A stretch of 12,822 nt of DNA. Origin: Bacteroidales bacterium UBA1628 (GTDB taxonomy: Bacteria; Bacteroidota; Bacteroidia; Bacteroidales; UBA932). Shown one piece after another: positions 6,272 through 12,822 of the stretch; positions within the stretch are counted from its first letter, which is position 1; each line of letters starts with the position of its first letter. The position numbers were made by a program, and so were the translations under genes. Location: assembly GCA_002321335.1 (NCBI GenBank), contig DCMG01000046.1, positions 1 to 12,822 on the forward strand. The letters run 5' to 3'. The notes under the pieces are model-generated. The model searched no databases. It worked only from the letters and a program-made list of their open reading frames with translations, and was not told the DNA's origin.

Positions 6272-7087
6272 TTACACCATTCCGAGGTCGGAGAAGAGGC
6301 GGTGGTAGGCGGCGGCTTTCTTTTCGAGGGAGAGGGGATAGGCGCGGGATGAGGATGGCATGCGGTAGAGACGCAGCGAGCGATTCTCAAAGAGGAATTC
6401 TGAATATTCTCCCGTAGTCGGCGCATTAGCTCCGAATGTTTTGCACAGGGTTTCGGTGGCCTTCTCTCCAGTCGTGACAATGGCTTTGCATTGAGGGATT
6501 TCCCTTAGCAGAGCCGGGATGTCAGTCGGGGTGACTACCTCCAGAAACTTGTCTGAGGCATTGTCTTTCAGGCGACGGACAGCTGTGGCTGTGTCGTACA
6601 TCGCTATGCCGACCTTGGTGCAGAAATCGACAATGTCCTCCAGTTTGAACTTCTTGGCGGCAACGTCCACGAAACGGTTCTTGTCACCGAAGAAAATCAG
6701 GCCAAGAATCCGCCACATGTCGTTGATGAAATTCGGGTAGTAGAACTCCATGCTCCAGCGTTTGGATTGCGGAGGAAAACTCCCGAGCATCAGCACTTTG
6801 GCATTGACTGGCAGGAACGGCTCGAAAGGATGTAGCTCTATGGGAGGTAAACCAGCGTCTTGGAATAATTCGGTCGCTGATCTTGTGGTTCGACAAGGCT
6901 CACCAATCATCGAAGCAACGGAGTCGTTACAATAAGTCGCTTCGGCAGGCTCAGCGACCGGGGAGGACAGATCTGAGACCGATGAAGCGACTAAAATTTC
7001 TCCGGACACAGAGCTTGTGGTTCGGCAATGCTCACCAACCATCGAAGTGCCCGGAGAAAGGGTTTTCAGATCTTTGTGAATATTCAT
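6272..7087 (-). CDS. Uracil/hypoxanthine-DNA glycosylase family protein with repeat-derived N-terminus
   Basis: The conserved domain begins near residue 80: HPFEPFLPVNAKVLMLGSFP carries the superfamily motif 1 (LGSFPP, 101-106), then FYYPNFINDMWRIL. The second motif, MPSSSRAYPLSLEKK, lies near the C-terminus. This matches the uracil-DNA-glycosylase superfamily members annotated as uracil or deoxyinosine glycosylases, which excise deaminated bases. The ATG shares a base with the oadA stop (TAATG at 7085-7089 on the - strand), indicating coupled translation. About 16-75 are encoded by palindromic repeat DNA and contain paired pieces MVGEHCRTTS and MIGEPCRTTR. The only other ATG starts before the domain are M16 and M60, and M60 itself is in repeat DNA. 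Either the protein carries a junk N-terminal tail or translation starts at M60. Confidence 0.75.
   Translation of the reverse strand: MNIHKDLKTLSPGTSMVGEHCRTTSSVSGEILVASSVSDLSSPVAEPAEATYCNDSVASMIGEPCRTTRSATELFQDAGLPPIELHPFEPFLPVNAKVLMLGSFPPQSKRWSMEFYYPNFINDMWRILGLIFFGDKNRFVDVAAKKFKLEDIVDFCTKVGIAMYDTATAVRRLKDNASDKFLEVVTPTDIPALLREIPQCKAIVTTGEKATETLCKTFGANAPTTGEYSEFLFENRSLRLYRMPSSSRAYPLSLEKKAAAYHRLFSDLGMV
6869..7059. repeat. Dispersed palindromic repeat cluster, copy B, inside the glycosylase gene
   Basis: Shares 18 exact bases with copy A (6869-6886 = 1820-1837). It holds three versions of the TTCGRCARGCTC core: near 6889-6901, 6942-6952 and 7021-7032. One sits in a hairpin with a different stem, GTCGCT (6936-6941) and AGCGAC (6953-6958), around an 11-base loop. 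The third core is bracketed by 13-base inverted arms with one mismatch (6997-7009 and 7047-7059). CAGATCT at 6968-6974 and 7067-7073 could be a short duplication around it. The cluster stays in frame through the glycosylase gene. Confidence 0.75.
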
Positions 7088-8889
7088 TACTTGGCAGCGT
7101 CGGCGGAACCTTCGACAAAGGCGACGATCTCACCTTTGGCTACCTTGTCCCCCTGCTTGCCGAGAATGGCCACGATGCGACCGTCAACAGCGGGAACGAG
7201 CTCCTCCATTCCGTAATATGTCTGCACGAATCCGATGCCCTCGCCGGCCTTGACCTCGGTCCCGGCTATCGGAGCGGCGGAATCGTCCTCCACATCGACC
7301 TGCCAGAGAAGCTGGCCTTTGGCCGGAGCCTGGACAGGAACGGCGTGAGGATAGCGTTTGGCATATTCATCGACATCGAACTTAGGCATCTCGACTACAG
7401 GGCGCACGACCTCGATCGGGGCGTTCGCCTTGGCCTTGAGGTCGGCCAGCTCGGCGTTGAAACGCTGCTTGGCGATGCCGCTCCTAAAGTCCCTGTACTG
7501 GCGCTCGTGCATCGCGAACTCGAAGAGCTCCTCCTCGTCCTGACCTTCGTCCCAGCCCTCTTCCTTCATCATCTGGCGGAACTTAGGCAGCTCGTCCGGG
7601 TACATTTCCTGAGGGTCTCCTGTGTAGAACTCCAGACCTTTCTGCTTTGCAAGATCCACGATCTCCGGAGCAAGCTCGCCAGGAAGACGGCCCATCTTGC
7701 CAAGGATCATATTCCAAGTGTCCTTGTCGATGGTGGTCCAGCGAGGCTTGCCGTTCAGCAGATTCAGCAGATTCATCAGCGCCGTGTTCTTCGTGTACTG
7801 GCTGAACGGGGTCACGAGTGGCGGGTAGCCGAGGCGTGGCCAAACATATTCAACCTCCTGGAACAATTTGACCATCAATGTGTCAAGGCTGATTTCAGGA
7901 CGGCCATGAGCCCTCTCGGCGGCGTTGATCGCGCCCTGGAAACCCTTGAGGTCGGCCATCATCGATCCCATCATTCCGCCCGGTAGGCCACAGCCCACGA
8001 GCAGCGAACTCATCTTGGCGTTGGAAGGGTTGATCCAGTAGCCGAGGAAGTCGTCGATGAACTTCTGCGTGAGACGGCGCACTTCCATATAGGCGTCCAT
8101 ATTCAGATCCTTGACAAGGAATCCGTCGGCCTTCAGCATCTCCCTGATCGTGATGACATCCGGGTGTACCTTGCCCCAAGAGAGCGGCTCAACAGCCACG
8201 TCAAGGTAGTCGGCTCCGGCGCGGGCGACCTCCAGCATAGACGCCGGGGCGAAACCCGGGCCCGAGTGGCCGTGGTACTGTACCAGAATATGCGGGTATT
8301 TCTTTTTTATGTCGCGGGTGAGTTGGCCGAGGAAGGTCGGACGGCCGATTCCCGCCATGTCCTTGAGGCAGATCTCGTCGGCTCCATATTCAACAACCTT
8401 GTCGACGATGCCCATGTAATATTCAACGGTGTGGACAGGGGAGTTGGTGATGGAAAGCGCCACCTGCGAGATCATTCCTCCTTTCTTTGCGAACTCGACG
8501 GAGCGGCGCAGGTTCCGGTGGTCGTTAAGGCCGCAGAACGAGCGGGAAATGTCAGTTCCCTGCTTTTTCTTCACCTTGAACATCAGTTCCCTGACATCTG
8601 CCGGAACCGGGTTCATTCTGAGGGCGTTGAGGCCTCTTTCGAGCATGTGGGTCTGGATGCCGGCCTTGTGGAAAGGGGCGGTCCAGCGGCGTACCGCCAC
8701 GTTAGGGTTCTCGCCGAAAAGAAGGTTCACCTGCTCGAATGCGCCTCCGTTGGTCTCGACGCGGTCGAAGCAGCCCATATCAATGATGGCCGGGGCGACC
8801 TCCACAAGCTGGTCCACACGGGGAACGTACTTGCCGGATGACTGCCACATATCCCTGTAAACCAGGGAAAACTTGATTTCTCTTGCCAT
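7087..8889 (-). CDS. oadA: OadA / pyruvate carboxylase subunit B-like carboxyltransferase
   Basis: 600 residues. The HMGL-like carboxyltransferase barrel spans about 5-270: FSLVYRDMWQSSG with metal ligand D13, LKDMAG with K176 (the lysine carboxylated in pyruvate carboxylase and transcarboxylase 5S), and QYHGHSG with metal ligands H206 and H208. The conserved PYC/OADA region follows (about 290-490: GGMMGSMMADL, YVWPRLGYPPLVTPFSQY). The C-terminal 70 residues look like a biotinyl domain (EVKAGEGIGFV ... PAVDGRIVAILGKQGDKVAKG). However, the usual AMKM is replaced by YYGM (558-561), with no lysine in the loop. It moves carboxyl groups between oxaloacetate/pyruvate and biotin. The decarboxylase beta/gamma subunits are not in this window, so decarboxylase versus pyruvate-carboxylase subunit is open. 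Own promoter at 8914; stop overlaps the next gene's start. Confidence 0.85.
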   Translation of the reverse strand: MAREIKFSLVYRDMWQSSGKYVPRVDQLVEVAPAIIDMGCFDRVETNGGAFEQVNLLFGENPNVAVRRWTAPFHKAGIQTHMLERGLNALRMNPVPADVRELMFKVKKKQGTDISRSFCGLNDHRNLRRSVEFAKKGGMISQVALSITNSPVHTVEYYMGIVDKVVEYGADEICLKDMAGIGRPTFLGQLTRDIKKKYPHILVQYHGHSGPGFAPASMLEVARAGADYLDVAVEPLSWGKVHPDVITIREMLKADGFLVKDLNMDAYMEVRRLTQKFIDDFLGYWINPSNAKMSSLLVGCGLPGGMMGSMMADLKGFQGAINAAERAHGRPEISLDTLMVKLFQEVEYVWPRLGYPPLVTPFSQYTKNTALMNLLNLLNGKPRWTTIDKDTWNMILGKMGRLPGELAPEIVDLAKQKGLEFYTGDPQEMYPDELPKFRQMMKEEGWDEGQDEEELFEFAMHERQYRDFRSGIAKQRFNAELADLKAKANAPIEVVRPVVEMPKFDVDEYAKRYPHAVPVQAPAKGQLLWQVDVEDDSAAPIAGTEVKAGEGIGFVQTYYGMEELVPAVDGRIVAILGKQGDKVAKGEIVAFVEGSADAAK

Positions 8890-8913
8890 AATGTTATCGT
8901 AATTTATAGTTTA

Positions 8914-8921
8914 CAAATATA
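8914..8921 (-). promoter_or_regulatory. Promoter -7 element for oadA
   Basis: Reads TATATTTG on the - strand, an exact TAnnTTTG match, 25 bases before the oadA ATG. The -33 side is A/T-rich without a clean TTTG. It is divergent from the SPOR-gene promoter, so the 93-base spacer 8890-8982 drives both operons. Confidence 0.5.
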
Positions 8922-8946
8922 CTTATTTCTTATCTAAAATTATATT

Positions 8947-8976
8947 TTTGAAGAGGGTGGAATTTTGCTAACTTTG
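8947..8976 (+). promoter_or_regulatory. Promoter of the SPOR-M28/TonB-leuS run
   Basis: TTTG (8947-8950), an 18-base spacer, and TAACTTTG (8969-8976): both boxes of the Bacteroidota promoter. The -7 box ends only 6 bases before the ATG at 8983, so the predicted transcript has almost no leader. Confidence 0.65.
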
Positions 8977-8982
8977 TAAGTT

Positions 8983-9453
8983 ATGAAAAATGCGTTTCTG
9001 ACAATAGCGATCATCGTCCTCGTCGCCACCGCGGTGACGGGCTGCGACTTCTTCAGGAGGCTCGCCGGACGGCCTGATTCCGAATGGATTGAGGCCAAGG
9101 CTGAGTCCATACGTCAGGAAGAGGAGGCGCGGCGTGTCCGTCAGGATTCGCTGGAAAAGGTCCGGAAGGCCGTCGCCGACTCGCTTGCGGCCGCTGATTC
9201 TGTGCGTCTTGCCAATCATCGTTACCGTTTCTGCATAATTCTGGGCTCTTTCTCCAGCAAAGAAAATGCCGAGCGGTATGTCGAGGAGATAGCGGCGAAG
9301 GGCTACAAAGGAGAACTTCTCACATTCAGGAACAGCACGGCCGTGGGTGTGTGCCCTACAGACGATGAGTCTCAGGCCAAGAAGTCGCTTGAGGATATTC
9401 AAAGGCAGGATTTTTGTCCTAAGGGCGCGTGGATTTTAGAAAGGAAACAATGA
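8983..9453 (+). CDS. SPOR-domain lipoprotein
   Basis: 156 residues. A lipoprotein signal peptide (MKNAFLTIAIIVLVATAVTGC) ends in a lipobox with C21, so it is exported and lipid-anchored. A charged, probably helical or coiled-coil linker follows (about 34-77: EEEARRVRQDSLEKVRKAVA). The SPOR domain fills about 80-152 (YRFCIILGSFSSKENAERYV ... GAWIL). SPOR domains bind glycan strands of peptidoglycan lacking stem peptides, often at the division site; here that gives an envelope protein tethered to the wall. The start is fixed by the signal peptide, since later starts would delete its positive n-region. There is no Shine-Dalgarno and almost no leader. Its stop overlaps the next gene's start by four bases (ATGA, 9450-9453). 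Confidence 0.88.
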   Translation: MKNAFLTIAIIVLVATAVTGCDFFRRLAGRPDSEWIEAKAESIRQEEEARRVRQDSLEKVRKAVADSLAAADSVRLANHRYRFCIILGSFSSKENAERYVEEIAAKGYKGELLTFRNSTAVGVCPTDDESQAKKSLEDIQRQDFCPKGAWILERKQ

Positions 9454-10817
9454 TGAAAGGAAAAATCACGATCATTTCGGCCATCTTCGCCGCGATCATC
9501 CCGGTGAATGCTCAGTTCATGAACGGGCCATCGTACGCGGACTTGAACAACAGCGAGACAGTCCGAGCTATGAAGGAACACGTCTCGACCATCTCGGCGG
9601 CTGTCATGGAGGGGCGTAAGGCCGGTTCCGAGGGCGAGAGGATGACAGCGGAATATGTCACTGAAATATTCAAGAAATATGGAGTGGATGTGCTGTCCGG
9701 AAAGGATGGCGATGTGTTCGGAGTCCGTCAGGAGGATGGTGACACGTTGACCTCACGCAATGTCATCGCTTTCATTCAAGGAGGAGACAAAACGCTGAGA
9801 AATAAATATATAGTGATTGGAGCCAGGATGGATAACCAAGGTGCTGACACGATGACCATAGATGGGCGGACAGTCGGGCGGACGTATTACGGAGCCAATG
9901 GCAACGCCTCTGGACTTGCGATGATGCTTGAGCTGGCGCGGATGCTGCAGACCAATAGTCCGCTTCTGGGACGTTCGGTGCTGTTCGTGGCCTTCGGAGC
10001 ATCTATGCAGACTTACGCCGGCTCGTGGTACTTTCTGAACAGGGCGTTTTCCGATGTTGCGGACATCGACGCGATGATAAATCTGGACATGGTGGGCACC
10101 GGGGGAGACGGATTCTATGCCTACACTTCCTCCAACGCCGACATGAATGAGATTGTCAAGTCCATGGCAAGCCAGCTTCAGCCGATTCTTCCCACCTTGA
10201 CGGCACAGGAGCCTTATCCTTCCGACCACCGGGCGTTCTACGACAAAGAAATTCCGTCGATCTATTTCACCACAGGGCGTTATCCTGAATATGGAACCGA
10301 ACGTGACACGCAGTCGATCATCGACTATGACACGATGGAGAGGGAACTTGAATATGTTTATAACTACTCTGTGGCTCTCATCAACGGCCCTAAGCCGATT
10401 TTCAATCCTTCGGACCTGTCTGGGCTGACCAAATCCAATGGCGATGACTCGGTAGTGCCTTATTACGATTGTGACTACCGTCCGTCGTTCCTCGGAAGCC
10501 GCGACCCTCGGGTCTTTCTTGAAAAATGGGTCTACACCTACATGAAATATCCTAAGGAGGCTGTGAAGGACGGAATCCAGGGGCGCGTCCTTGTGGATTT
10601 CGTGATCGACGAGAAGGGCAAGGTGCGTGACGTGAAGGTGCTCAAAGGGGTTGACCCGCTTCTGGACGCCGAGGCCGTGAGGATCATCAGCGCGTCACCG
10701 GATTGGAAACCTGGCTGGCTGATGGGCAAGAAGGTCAAGTCCAGAATGTCGCTCTATGTGGAGTTCCGCCTTGAAAAGAAGGGAAGTTTTGGACTGAAAA
10801 AACATGAATATCAGTAA
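9450..10817 (+). CDS. M28 peptidase-like pseudoenzyme fused to a TonB C-terminal domain
   Basis: 455 residues from the ATG at 9450, preceded by AAGGAAA and overlapping the SPOR stop. A signal peptide covers about 1-21 (cut likely after VNA). Residues 35-310 follow the M28 zinc aminopeptidase fold, but key positions are changed: the usual GAHxD is GARMDN (R126 for zinc His), GANDNxSG is GANGNASG (G151 for bridging Asp), and FGAEE is FGASM (S185-M186 for the catalytic Glu pair). Only D213 (NLDMVG) and H260 (SDHRAFY) remain, so hydrolysis is unlikely. Residues about 365-441 are a TonB_C domain (YPKEAVKDGIQGRVLVDFVI ... PGWLMGKKV). With no N-terminal membrane anchor and no ExbBD nearby, it is not an ordinary TonB energiser. 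A periplasmic or surface binding role is inferred. Confidence 0.85.
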   Translation: MMKGKITIISAIFAAIIPVNAQFMNGPSYADLNNSETVRAMKEHVSTISAAVMEGRKAGSEGERMTAEYVTEIFKKYGVDVLSGKDGDVFGVRQEDGDTLTSRNVIAFIQGGDKTLRNKYIVIGARMDNQGADTMTIDGRTVGRTYYGANGNASGLAMMLELARMLQTNSPLLGRSVLFVAFGASMQTYAGSWYFLNRAFSDVADIDAMINLDMVGTGGDGFYAYTSSNADMNEIVKSMASQLQPILPTLTAQEPYPSDHRAFYDKEIPSIYFTTGRYPEYGTERDTQSIIDYDTMERELEYVYNYSVALINGPKPIFNPSDLSGLTKSNGDDSVVPYYDCDYRPSFLGSRDPRVFLEKWVYTYMKYPKEAVKDGIQGRVLVDFVIDEKGKVRDVKVLKGVDPLLDAEAVRIISASPDWKPGWLMGKKVKSRMSLYVEFRLEKKGSFGLKKHEYQ

Positions 10818-10831
10818 AACACAGTAATAAA

Positions 10832-12822
10832 ATGGACTACGATTTCAGGAAAATTGAGAAAAAGTGGCAGGCCTACTGGGCACAGAACGGCACTTTCAAG
10901 ACGAAGGAGGATCCTTCCAAGCCGAAGTTCTATGTTCTGGACATGTTCCCATATCCTTCGGGAGCGGGTCTGCACGTCGGCCATCCGCTGGGCTACATCG
11001 CCAGCGACATATATTCCCGCTACAAGAGACTTAAAGGCTTCAATGTGCTTCATCCGATGGGGTATGACGCTTTCGGCCTTCCCGCTGAGCAGTATGCGAT
11101 CCAGACCGGGCAGCATCCGGAGGTCACGACGGTGAACAACATCAACCGTTACCGCCAGCAAATGGACAGGATCGGCTTCTCCTATGACTGGAGCCGTGAG
11201 ATCCGCACCTGCGATCCTGCCTACTACAAGTGGACACAGTGGGCTTTCCTGAAGATGTTCGGGTCATGGTACGATAATGATGCTCAGAAAGCCCGTCCGA
11301 TTGAGGGCCTTATCGCCGCCTTTGAGAAGGGTGGAAGCGCCGCTGTCAACGCCGCATGTACAGAACATGAGCCATTCACGGCTGAGCAATGGCAGGCATA
11401 TTCAGAGAAAGAGAAGTCTGACGCCTTGATGAACTACCGCATTGCCTATCAAGGAGAGACAGCGGTGAACTGGTGCGCCGGACTTGGAACCGTGCTGGCC
11501 AACGACGAGGTGAAGGACGGCCTTTCCGTCCGTGGAGGTTTCCCTGTCGAGCAGAAGAAGATGAAGCAGTGGCAGCTCAGGGTTTCGGCCTATGCCGGAA
11601 GGCTTCTGGAAGGTCTGGACAAGATCGACTGGACTGACTCCCTCAAGGAGATGCAGCGCAACTGGATCGGGAAATCAAACGGCTGCGAGGCCGTGTTCAA
11701 GTGCTACAATGGTGAGACGGAGCACGACGTGACCATATTCACAACCCGCGCTGACACGATGTTCGGCGTGACATTCATGGTGTTGGCACCTGAGAGCGAT
11801 CTGGTGTCGCTTCTGACAACTCCGGAGCAGAAAGAGGCTGTGGATGAATATCTTGCTGCAGTTAAGAAAAAGACCGAGCGCGAGAGGATCGCCCAGACCA
11901 AGACCGTAACGGGCGTGTTCAGCGGCTCCTACGGAGTGAACCCGATGACCGGCGACAGAGTCCCGATCTGGATCTCTGAATATGTTCTCGCTGGTTATGG
12001 CACAGGCGCCATCATGGCTGTTCCTGCCCACGATAGCCGCGACTATGCGTTCGCGAAGAAGTTCAACCTGCCGATCATTCCTCTGATAGAGGGCTGCGAT
12101 GTCAGCGAGGAAAGCTTTGACGCGAAGGAAGGCAAGATGATCAATTCCGGATTCCTTAACGGACTGGATGTCAAGGAGGCCATCCCTGCTGCCATTGAAT
12201 ATGTTGAGAAACAGGGCTTTGGCCACAGGAAGGTCAACTACCGTCTCCGTGACGCGATCTTCAGCCGCCAGCGGTACTGGGGTGAGCCGTTCCCGATCTA
12301 CTACAAGGACGGCATCCCGACTTCGGTTCCGTTTGAGAAACTGCCTCTCACGCTCCCTGAGATCACCGAGTTCAAGCCTACAGAGAGCGGAGAACCGCCT
12401 CTCGCAAGGGCAAAAGATTGGACTTACGATGGCTATCCTCTCGAAACCAGCACCATGCCGGGCTTCGCCGGATCCAGCGCTTACTATCTGCGCTACATGG
12501 ATCCTCACGACAACGATGCCCTTGTTGACAGGAAGGTTGATGAATATTGGCGTGACGTGGATCTGTACATCGGTGGTACAGAGCACGCTACGGGGCACCT
12601 GATATATTCACGCTTCTGGGACAAGTTCCTCTACGACCTTGGCTATGTCTGTGAGGATGAGCCGTTCCGCAAGCTGGTCAACCAGGGCATGATTCAAGGA
12701 CGCTCCAACTTCGTCTACAGGATTGTCGGAACCAACAAGTTCGTGTCGCTCGGCCTGAAGGACCAATACGAGACCACCGAGATTCACGTGGACATCAACA
12801 TCGTCCACAACGACAAACTCGA
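10832..12822 (+). CDS. leuS: Leucyl-tRNA synthetase, N-terminal 663 codons (runs off the right end)
   Basis: Open from the ATG at 10832 to the last base with no stop. Class I leucyl-tRNA synthetase, charging tRNA-Leu in the cytosol. The HIGH signature is HVGH (48-51) within FPYPSGAGLHVGHPLGY. MGYDAFGLPAEQYAI follows, then the CP1 editing domain: TIFTTRADTMFG, then YGTGAIMAVPAHDSRDYAFA carrying the conserved Asp that guards against mischarging. An acidic insert before it (about 155-207, with TAEQWQAYSEKEKSDALMNYR) is, from memory, usual in Bacteroidota LeuRS. SRQRYWGEPFPIYY and the zinc-less TMPGFAGSSAYYLRYMDP region are present; KMSKS and the anticodon domain lie beyond the window. It starts 14 bases after the M28/TonB gene, without a Shine-Dalgarno. 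Confidence 0.96.
   Translation, partial: MDYDFRKIEKKWQAYWAQNGTFKTKEDPSKPKFYVLDMFPYPSGAGLHVGHPLGYIASDIYSRYKRLKGFNVLHPMGYDAFGLPAEQYAIQTGQHPEVTTVNNINRYRQQMDRIGFSYDWSREIRTCDPAYYKWTQWAFLKMFGSWYDNDAQKARPIEGLIAAFEKGGSAAVNAACTEHEPFTAEQWQAYSEKEKSDALMNYRIAYQGETAVNWCAGLGTVLANDEVKDGLSVRGGFPVEQKKMKQWQLRVSAYAGRLLEGLDKIDWTDSLKEMQRNWIGKSNGCEAVFKCYNGETEHDVTIFTTRADTMFGVTFMVLAPESDLVSLLTTPEQKEAVDEYLAAVKKKTERERIAQTKTVTGVFSGSYGVNPMTGDRVPIWISEYVLAGYGTGAIMAVPAHDSRDYAFAKKFNLPIIPLIEGCDVSEESFDAKEGKMINSGFLNGLDVKEAIPAAIEYVEKQGFGHRKVNYRLRDAIFSRQRYWGEPFPIYYKDGIPTSVPFEKLPLTLPEITEFKPTESGEPPLARAKDWTYDGYPLETSTMPGFAGSSAYYLRYMDPHDNDALVDRKVDEYWRDVDLYIGGTEHATGHLIYSRFWDKFLYDLGYVCEDEPFRKLVNQGMIQGRSNFVYRIVGTNKFVSLGLKDQYETTEIHVDINIVHNDKL

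Noticed and set aside
6869..7059. CRISPR array
   Set aside because: The repeats are short, irregularly spaced and palindromic, with no equal-length spacers and no cas genes.
6883..7986. 367-codon open frame on the + strand
   Set aside because: Antisense to oadA and the glycosylase gene. Long opposite frames are expected from G/C-ending codons; composition is R/L/H-rich with no family features.
8164..8841. 225-codon open frame on the + strand
   Set aside because: Antisense to the conserved catalytic barrel of oadA; no domain or start signal.
9429..9449. Earlier start for the M28-like gene
   Set aside because: It would add MDFRKET before a clear signal peptide and lacks a ribosome site; AAGGAAA fits the ATG at 9450.
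11675..12598. 307-codon open frame on the - strand
   Set aside because: Fully antisense to leuS, which is unambiguous; no recognisable domain.

Overview
The window looks like Bacteroidota, most likely a gut-type Bacteroidales. Three things point there. Several genes are preceded by the Bacteroidota promoter pattern (TTTG, about 19 bases, TAnnTTTG), and many starts have an A/T-rich leader with no strong Shine-Dalgarno. Intergenic repeats resemble those common in these genomes. The gene set also fits: GlpT-type transporter, carboxytransferase-type OadA, SPOR lipoprotein, TonB_C fusion and a LeuRS with the Bacteroidota-style insert. G/C-ending codons dominate; GC is a little above 50% by eye.

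Layout: 1-322 has no gene I can assign. 323-1726 (-) is a GlpT-like organophosphate:phosphate antiporter. Divergent from it, across a repeat-bearing spacer, runs a + strand group: a HAD-IIA phosphatase, a YqiA-like esterase and lipoate-protein ligase A (1947-4436). 4437-4952 is a 516-base gene-free spacer between convergent units, with a probable terminator, degenerate repeats and a 25-bp-arm palindrome. Next on the - strand, in transcription order from right to left, come an OadA-like carboxyltransferase subunit (7087-8889), a uracil-DNA-glycosylase-family protein whose first ~75 codons are repeat DNA (6272-7087), and then, from its own promoter, an RHH antitoxin, a YafQ-like toxin and an ankyrin-repeat protein (4953-6182). 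Divergent from oadA are a SPOR lipoprotein, an M28-peptidase/TonB_C fusion that has lost most catalytic residues, and leuS, which runs off the right end.

How the genes fit together: GlpT plus a HAD-IIA phosphatase could import and dephosphorylate glycerol-3-phosphate or related esters. LplA lipoylates 2-oxoacid dehydrogenase E2 or GcvH. OadA belongs to C3/C4 carboxyl transfer at the pyruvate/oxaloacetate node. The SPOR lipoprotein and the M28-like/TonB_C protein are translationally coupled and both predicted to act in the envelope. The toxin-antitoxin pair is A/T-richer than its surroundings and looks acquired.

Most unusual signals: (1) the word GAATAT/ATATTC occurs about 46 times, roughly nine times a base-composition estimate, in all reading frames, on both strands and in spacers; 18 of 19 Glu-Tyr pairs are written GAA-TAT. 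(2) A dead-looking M28 peptidase is fused to TonB_C. (3) The OadA biotinyl-like domain has no acceptor lysine. (4) A palindromic repeat cluster is translated in frame at the start of a DNA glycosylase gene. No classical defence island, CRISPR array, transposase, tRNA or rRNA was seen.
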